Shown here: piece by piece, positions 1-8,770 of the stretch | Numbering within the stretch: position 1 is the first letter of the stretch | How the letters are laid out: every line of letters starts with the position of its first letter | Source of the DNA: Coriobacteriaceae bacterium | Lineage (GTDB): Bacteria > Actinomycetota > Coriobacteriia > Coriobacteriales > Coriobacteriaceae | Length of the DNA: 64,000 nt | Reading direction: 5' to 3' | NCBI GenBank assembly: GCA_902363125.1 | Contig: CABIZD010000004.1 | Location: forward strand, 115,475-179,474 | Notes under the pieces: generated by a model | Database searches by the model: none | What the model was told of the DNA's origin: nothing | What the model saw: only the letters and a program-made list of their open reading frames with translations | Made by a program: the position numbers and the translations under genes

Positions 1-122
1 ATATCAGTCAGAAGACCGATGGGCATGAACTCCGACGTGTTGAATACGAACGCGCAACAGGCGAGCCCAATAAGCGGGAGCCACTGCTTGAGTGAGATGC
101 CATCTTGTCTTGCCTGAGTCAT
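1..122 (-). CDS. MFS transporter, N-terminus (partial)
   Basis: The gene begins at an ATG at 122 behind the ribosome site GGAGAGG and runs off the left edge, leaving about 40 residues. The visible part has a short polar N-terminus, then a hydrophobic first membrane helix containing FNTSEFMPIGLL. That motif is typical of helix 1 in the DHA1 family of major facilitator transporters, such as sugar-efflux and drug-efflux proteins (SotB/YdeA-like). It lies downstream of feoB on the same strand, but a hairpin separates them, so it is probably transcribed separately. The substrate cannot be told from this fragment. Confidence 0.75.
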   Translation of the reverse strand, partial: MTQARQDGISLKQWLPLIGLACCAFVFNTSEFMPIGLLTD

Positions 123-170
123 GTAGGAAACCTCTCCGATTGTCTTGGGCGGTGGGCGATTATATAGCAA

Positions 171-204
171 CGGCCCCGCATCCGTCAGTACAGATGCGGG
201 GCCG
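171..204 (-). terminator. Hairpin after feoB
   Basis: A perfect 12-bp GC-rich stem (171-182 with 193-204, 10-nt loop) lies between the feoB stop and the MFS gene start. The T-tract on the minus strand is weak (TTGCTATAT), so termination efficiency is uncertain. Confidence 0.6.
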
Positions 205-245
205 CAATCAACTCAATACACAGAGGTTGCGCCGTCAATAAATAA

Positions 246-2606
246 CTAAGCCAAACCCAGCAATATGCCCGCCGAATGCACGACAAACGCCACGATCCAG
301 GCGACCGTCACCTGAAACGCGAACACAGCAACGGCATAGCGCGTGCCCAGCTCGCTCTTGACGGCGCCGATGGACGCCACGCAGGGCGGGTACAGCAGCG
401 TAAAGACCAGGAACACGTAAGCGGTAAACGGCGAAAACATGGTTGACAGCACCGCGGGCGACGTTGCGCCCAAAAGCACCGTGAGCGTCGAGATGACGCT
501 CTCCTTGGCAATAAGTCCGGTGACGAGCGCCGTCGACGCACGCCAGTCGCCAAAGCCGAGCGGCGCCAGCAGCGGAGCGATAATGCTGCCCAGACCTGCA
601 AGCAGACTCTGCGACTGATCGGCGACCACATTAAAGCGGATATCGAACGTCTGGAGAAACCAAATGACCACCGTAGCGGCAAAGATAATGGTGAAGGCCT
701 TGGTGATGAAGTCCTTGGCCTTATCCCATGCCAGCATCACCGTCGTCTTGACGCTCGGCAGGCGGTAATTGGGAAGCTCCATGATAAACGGCACCGGGTC
801 ACCCTTAAATGCCGTTCGGTTGAGCACCAAAGCCGCGATGCAGCCGACCACGATACCAATCAGATAGAGCGAGACCATGGCGGGAACCGTCGCCTGCGGG
901 AAAAACGCCCCACACAGCAGACCGTAGACCGGCAACTTGGCCGAACAGCTCATGAACGGCGTGAGCATGACCGTCATCTTGCGGTCGTGCTCGGATGGGA
1001 GCGTACGGGTCGACATGATAGCCGGCACGGTGCAGCCAAAACCGACGAGCATGGGCACGAAGCTGCGGCCCGACAGGCCAAAGCGACGCAATACCTTATC
1101 CATGACAAAGGCTACGCGTGCCATGTAGCCGGAGTCTTCCAGAATGGAGAGGAACAAAAAGAGCACGACGATAATCGGCAGGAAGGTCAGCACGCTGCCA
1201 ACGCCCGTAAGCACGCCGTCGACAGCCAGCGAGCGCACCACGTCGTTGGTACCGAACGCCTTGAGGCCCGCATCGGCCGAGGCGATGATGACAGCGATAC
1301 CGTCCTCCATGAGTCCCTGCAACGCCGCGCCGATCACGCCAAACGTCAGCCAAAAGACGAGGCCCATGATCACCAGAAACGCCGGAATGGCCGTATAGCG
1401 ACCCGTCAGAATGCGGTCGATTTTGACAGAGCGCACGTGTTCGCGGCTCTCGTGCGGCTTGACGACGCAGCGCCCGCACACATCGCCGATAAAGCTAAAG
1501 CGCATGTCCGCCAGCGCAGACAGGCGGTCGGTGCCGGCCTCGCCCTCCATCTGGGTGATGATGTGCTCGATAGCGTCGAGCTCGTTGCGATCCAGGTGAA
1601 GCGCCTCGGTCACCAGCTCGTCGCCCTCAACCAGCTTGGTCGCCGCAAAGCGCACCGGGATGTGCGCCGTCACGGCATGGTCCTCGATCAGGTTAGCAAT
1701 GCCGTGGATGCAGCGATGCAGCGCGCCGCCGTCTGGACCATCGGGCGCGCAGAAGTCCAGGCGACCGGGGCGCTCGCGGAACCGCGCCACGTGCAAGGCA
1801 TGATCCACCAACTCGCCGATACCCTCGTTGCGGGCAGCGCTAATGGGAACAACGGGCACGCCCAACAGGCTCTCGAGCAGGTTGACGTCCACGGCGCCGC
1901 CGTTGGCGGTCACCTCGTCCATCATGTTGAGCGCGATGACCATGGGACGGTCGAGCTCCATGAGCTGCAGTGTCAGGTACAGGTTACGCTCGATGTTGGT
2001 AGCGTCAATGATGTCGATGATGGCGTCCGGGCGCTCGTCAAGGATGAACTGACGGCTCACGACCTCTTCGCCCGTGTACGGCGACAGCGAATAAATACCG
2101 GGCAGGTCGGTAACGCTCGCCTCGGGGTGGTTACGGATAGTGCCGTCCTTGCGGTCGACCGTCACGCCGGGAAAGTTACCGACATGCTGGTTGGAGCCCG
2201 TCAGCTGGTTGAATAACGTGGTCTTGCCACAGTTTTGGTTGCCGGCGAGGGCAAAGTGCAGCGGCGCGCCCTCGGGCACGGCCGTCTTTGCCGCACGGGG
2301 CGAATACGTCCCCTCGCCGAGTGCCGGATGCTCCGTCGTGCCGATTGCAGCGTTAGCGCGCGGACCCATATCGGTATCGTGAATGCCCACGAGCTCAATG
2401 CGGGCGGCATCGTCCTTGCGCAGCGTCAGCTCGTAACCGCGCAGGCGAATCTCGAGCGGGTCGCCCATGGGGGCGTACTTCATCATGGTGACTTCGGTGC
2501 CCGGCGTTAGACCCATGTCCAAAATATGCTGTCGGAGTGCCTGATCGTCCGATGCCACCGATGCGACAACGGCGTCCTTTCCGATCTCGAGTGTATCGAG
2601 CTTCAC
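246..2606 (-). CDS. feoB: Ferrous iron transporter, FeoA-FeoB fusion
   Basis: GTP-driven Fe(II) importer of the cytoplasmic membrane. Residues 1-75 form a FeoA-like SH3 domain fused in front of the G protein domain. G motifs are visible: GNQNCGKT at about 122-129 (G1), DLPG at 167-170 (G3) and NMMD at 227-230 (G4). The C-terminal half is polytopic, with the conserved Gate element GCTVPAIMSTR. At 786 aa it is a full-length FeoB with FeoA built in, so no separate feoA is needed. The start is GTG, chosen because AAAGGATG lies at proper spacing. The upstream 25 bp (2630-2654) contain GGTTAACC and GGCTAACC elements that loosely resemble DtxR/IdeR half-sites; iron repression is only a guess. Confidence 0.95.
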   Translation of the reverse strand: MKLDTLEIGKDAVVASVASDDQALRQHILDMGLTPGTEVTMMKYAPMGDPLEIRLRGYELTLRKDDAARIELVGIHDTDMGPRANAAIGTTEHPALGEGTYSPRAAKTAVPEGAPLHFALAGNQNCGKTTLFNQLTGSNQHVGNFPGVTVDRKDGTIRNHPEASVTDLPGIYSLSPYTGEEVVSRQFILDERPDAIIDIIDATNIERNLYLTLQLMELDRPMVIALNMMDEVTANGGAVDVNLLESLLGVPVVPISAARNEGIGELVDHALHVARFRERPGRLDFCAPDGPDGGALHRCIHGIANLIEDHAVTAHIPVRFAATKLVEGDELVTEALHLDRNELDAIEHIITQMEGEAGTDRLSALADMRFSFIGDVCGRCVVKPHESREHVRSVKIDRILTGRYTAIPAFLVIMGLVFWLTFGVIGAALQGLMEDGIAVIIASADAGLKAFGTNDVVRSLAVDGVLTGVGSVLTFLPIIVVLFLFLSILEDSGYMARVAFVMDKVLRRFGLSGRSFVPMLVGFGCTVPAIMSTRTLPSEHDRKMTVMLTPFMSCSAKLPVYGLLCGAFFPQATVPAMVSLYLIGIVVGCIAALVLNRTAFKGDPVPFIMELPNYRLPSVKTTVMLAWDKAKDFITKAFTIIFAATVVIWFLQTFDIRFNVVADQSQSLLAGLGSIIAPLLAPLGFGDWRASTALVTGLIAKESVISTLTVLLGATSPAVLSTMFSPFTAYVFLVFTLLYPPCVASIGAVKSELGTRYAVAVFAFQVTVAWIVAFVVHSAGILLGLA

Positions 2607-2727
2607 GCGCTCATCCTTTCGTTAGACGCGGTTAACCGTTTACCGGGGCTAACCAACTCGTAACGACAAATGATAGCGCTCTGAACTATTTTATAAAGTC
2701 AAATACCGATGTTTACCTGCGCAAACT

Positions 2728-3048
2728 TTATGCGGTGCGCCCCGAAAGCTCTTTGCGCATACCGCTCAGCGAGATCGAAATGGAACCCGACCGCGCGGTA
2801 GCAGTGAGTCGATCACCCTCAACCGACCCCGTGCATGTAAAGGGCGCCTTGCCCATCAAGACGTGGGAGATAGTACCCGAGAGCTCAAAGAAATCGCACT
2901 CAGCGCGGGCACCCGAGAGAGCGATATTGAGACCCCTGACGTTTAGTACTGCCCTGAGCGCGCCGTTCACCCCATGTGAAAACGTCACCTCGCCGCGCTT
3001 GCTCCCCACCGGCGTCTGGGCCAAAACCACATACGTACCCTCAAGCAT
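2728..3048 (-). CDS. Small hypothetical protein, 106 aa
   Basis: I do not recognise a named family. The protein is short, rich in small and beta-forming residues (alternating polar and hydrophobic stretches such as GSISISLSG), and has no signal peptide or membrane segment, so a small cytoplasmic beta-barrel or sandwich is plausible. The start at 3048 (MLEGTYVV) is preferred because AGGAGG sits right in front; a longer reading from 3084 has no good ribosome site. It lies alone between feoB and a hydrolase, both minus. Short 5' distances suggest its own promoter in the AT-richer stretch after 3049. Confidence 0.7.
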   Translation of the reverse strand: MLEGTYVVLAQTPVGSKRGEVTFSHGVNGALRAVLNVRGLNIALSGARAECDFFELSGTISHVLMGKAPFTCTGSVEGDRLTATARSGSISISLSGMRKELSGRTA

Positions 3049-3095
3049 GGCTCCTCCTCTAAGCAGACTTTTTGAAACGGGCAAGTAGTCTACTT

Positions 3096-3995
3096 TTACA
3101 TATGGCGCTCCAGGAAGCGGAAGGCTAGACGAATCCAGGGACGGACTGCCACCTGTTTGTCCTCGTTGTCGACCGCGGTGTTGGCGTTGCCGAGCGAAAG
3201 TCCGTGGCCACCTTGGTCAAAGACGTGCATCTCGCAAGCGACGCCCTCCTCGGCCATGCGCTGCGCAAACGGATAGACCTGTGCGATCGGCGCCGTCTTA
3301 TCATCGGACACACCCCACACAAAGGTCGGGGGCATCTGACGCGAAACATGTGTGGTGGGGCAGATATCGGCCAAATGCTCGTCAGTTGCCTCGCCACCCG
3401 TCACCATCGACAGGTAGTCGTTGAGCAGATCGCGCCCCGTCTTGCCGCCCGTCTTTGGCACGCGCAGGTCGATGCGCGGGTCGCGCGTCTGCATGTCGCG
3501 CACATAGGCAAAGTCGAGCAGCGGATAGCCCAGCACCACGGCATCGGGACGAATGTCGTCCGGACGCGCCCCTGCCAGGCCCGCGAAGGGACCAGCCTTC
3601 CATTGCGTTGCCAGCGAGGCGCAGATCATACCGCCCGCAGAAAAGCCCACGACACACACGCGCTTGGGATCGACATGCCACTCGTCGGCATTCGCACGCA
3701 CCGTGGCGACCATCTTGGCAAGATCTGCCTGCGGGTGCGGAAAACTTACGTCACCCGTGCCGCTCGTCACATAGTTGAGCACAAAGGCCTGGTAACCGTG
3801 ATCCAAAAACGCAAACGCCACGGGATCCTGCTCATGCGGAGCGATATGCGTAAACCCACCTCCGCCGCAGATAATCACGGCAGGGCGGCGGCCATTCGGT
3901 TTATCGGGCAGCGGCTCGGCACCCAAATACGTAAACGTCGCCGGATATTCCTCGGTCGGCTCCTCGCCCCACAGCGCATGGTTCTCAATAATCAT
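3096..3995 (-). CDS. Alpha/beta hydrolase (acetyl-esterase-like)
   Basis: Cytoplasmic serine hydrolase of 299 aa in the Aes/BD-FAE group, which deacylates short-chain or sugar esters. Visible features are the oxyanion-loop stretch IICGGGGFTHIAPHE, the nucleophile elbow GFSAGG, and the C-terminal catalytic His in GGHGLSLG; the acid is probably the Asp in WGVSDDKT. No signal peptide is seen. The start ATG at 3995 has GGAGGGAG in front. An open frame continues upstream to 4844 but only as the shadow of the divergent PTS gene. Transcribed divergently from the EIIA gene, so the two may share the intergenic control region. Confidence 0.9.
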   Translation of the reverse strand: MIIENHALWGEEPTEEYPATFTYLGAEPLPDKPNGRRPAVIICGGGGFTHIAPHEQDPVAFAFLDHGYQAFVLNYVTSGTGDVSFPHPQADLAKMVATVRANADEWHVDPKRVCVVGFSAGGMICASLATQWKAGPFAGLAGARPDDIRPDAVVLGYPLLDFAYVRDMQTRDPRIDLRVPKTGGKTGRDLLNDYLSMVTGGEATDEHLADICPTTHVSRQMPPTFVWGVSDDKTAPIAQVYPFAQRMAEEGVACEMHVFDQGGHGLSLGNANTAVDNEDKQVAVRPWIRLAFRFLERHM

Positions 3996-4121
3996 AGGTG
4001 CTCCCTCCGTGCGATTCGTGCGCACTCGTTTTTCGCACCTTAGCGTACCCCACTTGAGCCCGCGGCGCAGAAACACCCCCGCAATAAGTTGGCCTTCAAC
4101 TGATATATCACAAAATCGCTG

Positions 4122-4150
4122 TTCAGAGGTATCGTTGGACAGCGTAAAAT
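4122..4150 (+). promoter_or_regulatory. Possible promoter of the EIIA gene
   Basis: TTCAGA (4122-4127) and TAAAAT (4145-4150) are 17 bp apart upstream of the EIIA start. The -10 is good, the -35 only moderate. Confidence 0.4.
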
Positions 4151-4181
4151 AGGAGCGCTGACCGTGCTGGGAAACACGTAC

Positions 4182-4191
4182 GAAACGTTTC
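4182..4191. promoter_or_regulatory. GAAACGTTTC palindrome, LacI-type operator candidate
   Basis: A perfect 10-bp palindrome lies 50 bp before the EIIA start codon and about 30 bp past the candidate -10. LacI-family regulators commonly bind such AACGTT-centred palindromes, so carbon-source control is plausible. No LacI gene is in the window. Confidence 0.35.
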
Positions 4192-4241
4192 CGGCAAACC
4201 ACACGCGTGCAACATGCGCGCCTGATACGTTGGAGGCATCT

Positions 4242-4805
4242 ATGGGTCTGCTCGATTCGCTCAAGTCCACGTTCACTTCGTCGGGCGAGGCGTCCGTTCC
4301 GCCCGCAGCAAGCTTCGCCACCCGCGAAGGCGTCATCTACGCTCCTGTCAACGGCGTGCTCGTCAATCTGAGTGAGGTTCCCGATGAGACCATCGCCTCG
4401 GGCATGCTCGGCCAGGGCTACGGCATCGAGCCCATTACCGGCACCATTTACGCCCCCGCTAACGGCCGTATCGGCGCCACCACCGTCACCAACCACTCCA
4501 TCGGCATGATCACCGAGGACGGTCTTCGCGTGTTCATCCATGTTGGCCTGGGCACCGTGGAAATGAACGGCAAGGGTTTTGCCCGCTTTGTCGAGATGGG
4601 CGACACGGTCAAGGCCGGCCAGCCGCTCATCAGCTTCGACCGCGACGCTATCAAGGCCGCCGGTCACGAGGACATCGTGACCGTCATCATCTCTGAGCTC
4701 GACCGCCTCAAGAGCATCGACCACGTCGGCGAGTCTGGCACGCTTATCGGCGGCAATCCGCTCGTCAAGCTTGGCGATCCGCTGCTGGTTGCCAAGACCA
4801 AGTAG
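4242..4805 (+). CDS. PTS glucose-type EIIA protein
   Basis: Soluble phosphocarrier of 187 aa that takes phosphate from HPr and passes it to an EIIB domain. It has the EIIA(Glc) fold signature [11 protein letters not shown] and both conserved histidines: His85 in TNHSIG and the phosphorylated His100 in [13 protein letters not shown]. The ATG at 4242 is preceded by TTGGAGG; an upstream in-frame ATG lacks a ribosome site. It stands alone with its own terminator, so it probably serves EIIBC permeases encoded elsewhere. The EIIBC gene at 25366 lacks an EIIA domain and could be one partner, which is inference. Confidence 0.93.
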   Translation: MGLLDSLKSTFTSSGEASVPPAASFATREGVIYAPVNGVLVNLSEVPDETIASGMLGQGYGIEPITGTIYAPANGRIGATTVTNHSIGMITEDGLRVFIHVGLGTVEMNGKGFARFVEMGDTVKAGQPLISFDRDAIKAAGHEDIVTVIISELDRLKSIDHVGESGTLIGGNPLVKLGDPLLVAKTK

Positions 4806-4842
4806 CCAGGCCCCGCGCCACACAGCCAAAAGGCACCTCGTC

Positions 4843-4881
4843 AAGCGCCCGCGACCATTTGGCCGCGGGCGCTTTTCGTTT
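4843..4881 (+). terminator. Terminator of the EIIA gene
   Basis: Perfect 11-bp stem AAGCGCCCGCG (4843-4853) with 4864-4874, a 10-nt loop, then TTCGTTT. Confidence 0.85.
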
Positions 4882-4931
4882 GAAAAACCATCCCGCCAAT
4901 GCCTTATCTGTATAGCCCAAATGAGCCGAGC

Positions 4932-4940
4932 TGCTAGAAT
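4932..4940 (+). promoter_or_regulatory. asnS promoter, extended -10
   Basis: TGCTAGAAT at 4932-4940 is an extended -10 element 46 bp before the asnS start; no good -35 is seen. Confidence 0.5.
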
Positions 4941-4986
4941 ATCGAACTGTATGGATAACTATCATTCAACCGTTATGGGAGGATAC

Positions 4987-6390
4987 GTGAACCGCACCAA
5001 AATCGCGCAGCTCTATGCCGATGCCGAGTCGCTCGGCGGCCAGACCGTCACCGTCGCCGGCTGGGTCAAGTCCATCCGCGACATGAAGAACTTTGGCTTT
5101 GTCACGCTCAACGACGGCAGCTGCTTCCGCGACCTGCAGGTCGTCATGAACCGCGAGGCACTCGACAACTACGACGAGATCGCCCATCAAAACGTCTCGG
5201 CCGCACTCATTTGCACCGGCACCGTCAAGCTGACCCCCGATGCGCCCCAGCCTTTCGAGCTTTCTGCCACCTCCATTGAGGTCGAGGGCGTCAGCGCCCC
5301 GGATTACCCGCTGCAGAAGAAGCGCGCAACCGTCGAGTTCCTGCGCACCCAGCAGCACCTGCGCCCGCGCACTAACCTGTTCCGCGCCGTGTTCCGCATC
5401 CGCTCTGTCGCGGCTGCCGCCATCCACCGCTTCTTCCAGGAGCAAGGCTTTGTCTACGTCAACACCCCCATCATCACCACGAGTGACTGCGAGGGTGCCG
5501 GCGAGATGTTCCGCGTGACCACGCTCGACCCCAAAAATCCGCCCCTCACCGAGTCCGGCGAGGTCGACTGGAGCCAGGACTTCTTTGGCAAGCATGCAAG
5601 CCTCACCGTGTCCGGCCAGCTCAATGCCGAGAACTTTGCCATGGCCTTTGGTGACGTGTACACCTTTGGCCCCACCTTCCGTGCCGAGAACTCCAACACC
5701 ACGCGCCACGCCGCCGAGTTTTGGATGATCGAGCCCGAGATGGCCTTCGCCGACCTCAACGACTACATGGACAACGCCGAGGCCATGCTCAAGTACGTAC
5801 TTAAGGACGTTATGGCCACCTGCCCCGACGAGCTCAATATGCTCAACAAGTTTGTGGACAAGGGTCTGCTCGAGCGCCTGGACCATGTCGCCAACTCCGA
5901 CTTTGCCCGCGTTACCTACACCGAGGCCGTCGAGATCCTGGAGCAGGCAGTCGCTGCTGGCCACCAGTTTGATTACCCCGTCAGCTGGGGCATCGACCTG
6001 CAGACCGAGCACGAGCGCTTCCTGACCGAGGAGCACTTTAAGCGCCCGACCTTCGTGACCGACTACCCGGCCGAGATCAAGGCCTTCTACATGCGCATGA
6101 ACGAGGACGGCAAGACCGTCGCCGCCGCCGACTGCCTGGTTCCCGGTATCGGCGAGATTATCGGCGGCTCCCAGCGCGAGGAGCGCCTGGATCTGCTCGA
6201 GGCCCGCATCAAGGACCTGGGCATGAATCCCGAGCAGTACAAGTACTACCTTGACCTGCGCCGCTACGGTTCCTGCAAGCACGCCGGCTACGGCTTGGGC
6301 TTCGAGCGCTTGGTCATGTATCTGACCGGCGTGGGCAACATCCGCGACGTCCTGCCGCACCCGCGCACCGTGGGCAACGCCGACTTCTAA
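4987..6390 (+). CDS. asnS: Asparaginyl-tRNA synthetase
   Basis: Class II synthetase that charges tRNA-Asn with asparagine. An N-terminal OB-fold anticodon-binding domain ([15 protein letters not shown]) is followed by the catalytic core with motif 2 ([15 protein letters not shown]) and motif 3 ([13 protein letters not shown]). Starting at the GTG at 4987, behind GGGAGGATAC, gives 467 aa, matching the usual AsnRS length; in-frame upstream ATGs have no ribosome site. It is a single-gene unit between two terminators. Together with asnB near 61.3 kb it shows that asparagine is made as the free amino acid, then charged directly. Confidence 0.97.
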   Translation: MNRTKIAQLYADAESLGGQTVTVAGWVKSIRDMKNFGFVTLNDGSCFRDLQVVMNREALDNYDEIAHQNVSAALICTGTVKLTPDAPQPFELSATSIEVEGVSAPDYPLQKKRATVEFLRTQQHLRPRTNLFRAVFRIRSVAAAAIHRFFQEQGFVYVNTPIITTSDCEGAGEMFRVTTLDPKNPPLTESGEVDWSQDFFGKHASLTVSGQLNAENFAMAFGDVYTFGPTFRAENSNTTRHAAEFWMIEPEMAFADLNDYMDNAEAMLKYVLKDVMATCPDELNMLNKFVDKGLLERLDHVANSDFARVTYTEAVEILEQAVAAGHQFDYPVSWGIDLQTEHERFLTEEHFKRPTFVTDYPAEIKAFYMRMNEDGKTVAAADCLVPGIGEIIGGSQREERLDLLEARIKDLGMNPEQYKYYLDLRRYGSCKHAGYGLGFERLVMYLTGVGNIRDVLPHPRTVGNADF

Positions 6391-6430
6391 TCGCCACAGC
6401 GCCACCAAACGCGTTCCAGCGCATCACGCC

Positions 6431-6465
6431 AGCGCCTCTCGGCAAGCCGAGGGGCGCTTTTTTCA
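6431..6465 (+). terminator. asnS terminator
   Basis: A long GC stem (AGCGCCTCTCGGC with its complement) with a tiny loop is followed by TTTTTT. Confidence 0.9.
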
Positions 6466-6639
6466 ACAGCATCCGTCAAGCTTTTGGCAAGTTTTTGGTC
6501 AGTTGGGCAGGGCTGTTGAAAACTCGACCCGCCGCTTGCCGACGGCTACCGACCGCCCAGGGCGTCCTGCACCCCTGGGAAAGCCCCGCGTCCTAGGCTC
6601 CATACCGTCGCCACCCAAAACGGAAAGGACGTGGGCGCC

Positions 6640-7425
6640 ATGACCGAAACCGCTGTTGAAACTTACGAGACCACGACGAGGGGCGCCGCCTCGATGGCAG
6701 CCTATCGCGCCGTTCGCATCCTGCAACTATTAAGCGAAAACACCGGCGAGGACAAGGCCATGCTTTCCGATGAGTTGATCCGGCGCCTCGCCCATCCCGA
6801 CGACCCCGCCCGCATGCCCATCTCGGCGGCGCGGCGCAGCATCTACACCGCCATCTCCGCACTTCGCCATGCCGGATACGAAATTGAGTACAAGCGCGGC
6901 GTGGGCTATCGACTCTTGACCCGTCCGCTCACCGACGAAGAGATCATCCGGCTCCACGGCATGGTCATGCGCAACCGCTCCACGCCCATCGCCATTCGAA
7001 AGAGCATGGCGCAGCACCTGGTCGCCATGGCGAGTGCCGACGTTCGCGGCTACCTCGATGCACCCGAGCCTGCTCCAAGCGCAGGCGACAAATCCACCAA
7101 GGCCACACGCACGCCCGTCAAGCGCATCGATGCCTGCGAGCTCATCGAGCAGGCCATCGACCACGGAACCACGGTGAGTTTTGATATTTCGAGTGTCACG
7201 GCACGCGGAGAGGTCGAAGTGGCACGGATGACACTCCGGCCCTTTGCCATCAAGCAACGAGACGGCATCTCGTATTTGCTGGGAACGGTCTATGACGCGC
7301 GAGGCGCCGATGACACGTTGCGTACCGTAGAGATCGGCCGAATGAGAAACGTCACCACACGTCTCCTCGACGGCAAGAAGCTCTTCGCCGCCCTGGACGA
7401 GGACGATGCCTCCTCCGCCGCATAA
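6640..7425 (+). CDS. HTH/WYL-type transcriptional regulator
   Basis: Predicted DNA-binding regulator of 261 aa. The N-terminal 100 residues look like a winged helix (AARRSIYTAISALRHAGYEIEYKRGVGYRLL, here split: recognition helix about 68-80, wing about 84-97), as in DeoR/WYL proteins. Residues about 165-245 resemble a WYL ligand-sensing domain (LRPFAIKQRDGISYLLG). A linker rich in Pro, Ala and Lys joins them. ATG at 6640 is chosen over GTG at 6631 because AAAGGA is only one base from the GTG. It lies just before an ABC importer and may control it; that link is positional only. Confidence 0.8.
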   Translation: MTETAVETYETTTRGAASMAAYRAVRILQLLSENTGEDKAMLSDELIRRLAHPDDPARMPISAARRSIYTAISALRHAGYEIEYKRGVGYRLLTRPLTDEEIIRLHGMVMRNRSTPIAIRKSMAQHLVAMASADVRGYLDAPEPAPSAGDKSTKATRTPVKRIDACELIEQAIDHGTTVSFDISSVTARGEVEVARMTLRPFAIKQRDGISYLLGTVYDARGADDTLRTVEIGRMRNVTTRLLDGKKLFAALDEDDASSAA

Positions 7426-7494
7426 GACCCTCCGCCGCCCATTCGACTACCCGTACCGCCCATCCGATTCTGTATTAAAAAACCCGCCAGGCTG

Positions 7495-7550
7495 TTGTAA
7501 AAATGGACATCAGCGCTACTATAGTCCCACTTGCACTTTGTCCCAGTGCA
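7495..7550 (+). promoter_or_regulatory. Promoter and inverted repeat before the ABC importer
   Basis: TTGTAA (7495) and TACTAT/TATAGT (7517-7525) form a possible promoter. Directly after it lies the inverted repeat TGCACT-7nt-AGTGCA (7532-7550), either an operator at the start site or a leader hairpin. Confidence 0.4.
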
Positions 7551-7585
7551 GTGTTTCCAGCCATTTTTATACTGGGGGTAATGAT

Positions 7586-8566
7586 ATGAAGGACATCACC
7601 ATCAGCCGCAGGAGCCTTCTGGTCTCCGCTGGCCTGCTCGCGCTCGCCCCGCTCGCCGGATGCGGCGGCAACTCTGGTTCCGGCTCTGCTGCCGCCGGTT
7701 CCGACTACACCATCGGCGTTCTGCAGCTCACCGAGCACTCCGCACTCGACGCCGCCAACGATGGCTTTGTCAAGGCCATCAAGGAGAGCGGCCTTAAGGT
7801 CAAGATCGACCAGAAGAACGCCCAGAACGACCAGTCCACGTGTAAGTCCATTGCCGACAAGTTTGTGGGCGACAACGTCAGCCTGATTTATGCCATCGCC
7901 ACGCCCGCCGCGCAGGCTGCCGCCGGCGCCACGGCCGATATCCCCATCGTGGGCTGTGCCATCACCGACTACGCCGCCTCCGGCCTGGTCCAGGACAACG
8001 ACAAGCCCGGCACCAACGTCACGGGCGCTTCCGACCTCACCCCGGTCGCCGAGCAGCTCGAGATGATGCAGAAGGTCCTGCCCGACGTTAAAAAGGTCGG
8101 CCTGCTCTACTGCACCGCCGAGTCCAACTCCGACGTCCAGATCAAGGCCGCCAAGAAGGAGCTCGACAAGCTGGGGCTCGAGTACACCGATTACACCGTC
8201 TCGAGCTCCAATGAAATCCAGTCCGTCGTCGAGTCCTCCGTGGGCAAGGTCGACGCGCTCTACTCCCCCACTGACAACACCATCGCCGCGGGCGCTTCGC
8301 AGGTCGGCCAGATCTGCAAGGAGAATAAGCTCCCCTTCGTGACCGGCGAGGAGGGTATGTGCATGGCCGGCGGCCTGTTCACCCTCTCCATCAACTATAA
8401 GGACCTGGGCTACGCCGCGGGCGAGATGGCCGTTAAGATCCTGAAGGGCGAGGCCAAGCCCGAGGATATGCCGATCAAGCACCTCTCGAGCAAGGACCTG
8501 GTCGTCGTCAAGAACGACGAGATGGCCGAGGCCCTAGGCATCGACCTTTCCGCTCTGGACGAGTAG
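7586..8566 (+). CDS. ABC transporter substrate-binding lipoprotein (TrpX-like family)
   Basis: Extracellular solute receptor of 326 aa in the PF04392 family, which includes the TrpX tryptophan receptors. The signal peptide ends in the lipobox LAGC with Cys26 as lipid anchor. The n-region carries ISRRSLLVS, which resembles a Tat twin-arginine signal. The mature part shows the periplasmic-binding layout with two Rossmann-like lobes (TIGVLQLTEH start, later KKVGLLYC). The start at 7586 has GGGGGT in front. It heads a set with a permease and an ATPase, separated from them by a weak hairpin that could make more receptor than transporter. The substrate is not certain. Confidence 0.9.
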   Translation: MKDITISRRSLLVSAGLLALAPLAGCGGNSGSGSAAAGSDYTIGVLQLTEHSALDAANDGFVKAIKESGLKVKIDQKNAQNDQSTCKSIADKFVGDNVSLIYAIATPAAQAAAGATADIPIVGCAITDYAASGLVQDNDKPGTNVTGASDLTPVAEQLEMMQKVLPDVKKVGLLYCTAESNSDVQIKAAKKELDKLGLEYTDYTVSSSNEIQSVVESSVGKVDALYSPTDNTIAAGASQVGQICKENKLPFVTGEEGMCMAGGLFTLSINYKDLGYAAGEMAVKILKGEAKPEDMPIKHLSSKDLVVVKNDEMAEALGIDLSALDE

Positions 8567-8637
8567 CGCCATGCGCGGTAACGCGTCTAGGGCCCGCACG
8601 CGCGCCACAGCCGCGTTATTCAATATCTGAGTCCTTG

Positions 8638-8676
8638 GGGCGAACGCTAAAGACCGGCGTTCGCCCTGCTTGTTTC
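8638..8676 (+). terminator. Partial terminator between receptor and permease
   Basis: Perfect 10-bp stem GGGCGAACGC (8638-8647) with 8657-8666, followed by TGCTTGTTTC. The broken T-run suggests read-through, as expected inside an operon that makes excess binding protein. Confidence 0.6.
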
Positions 8677-8770
8677 GGATGAGACAAAACATCCGTCCGC
8701 AGCTCTTTTATGCATTGGTACCGCTATTATGGAAAATCACGTGTCCACCCTATCCTAGGAGGTATGAAGC

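Noticed and set aside
2630..2654. DtxR/IdeR box before feoB
   Set aside because: GGTTAACC and GGCTAACC elements are present, but they do not form a full 19-bp box, so I do not annotate an operator.
3996..4844. N-terminal extension of the alpha/beta hydrolase to 582 aa
   Set aside because: It runs antisense through the EIIA gene; the start at 3995 has a good ribosome site and gives the normal family length.
8587..8630. Transcription terminator in the GC-rich stretch after the receptor gene
   Set aside because: No stable stem with a T-run; the convincing hairpin is at 8638.
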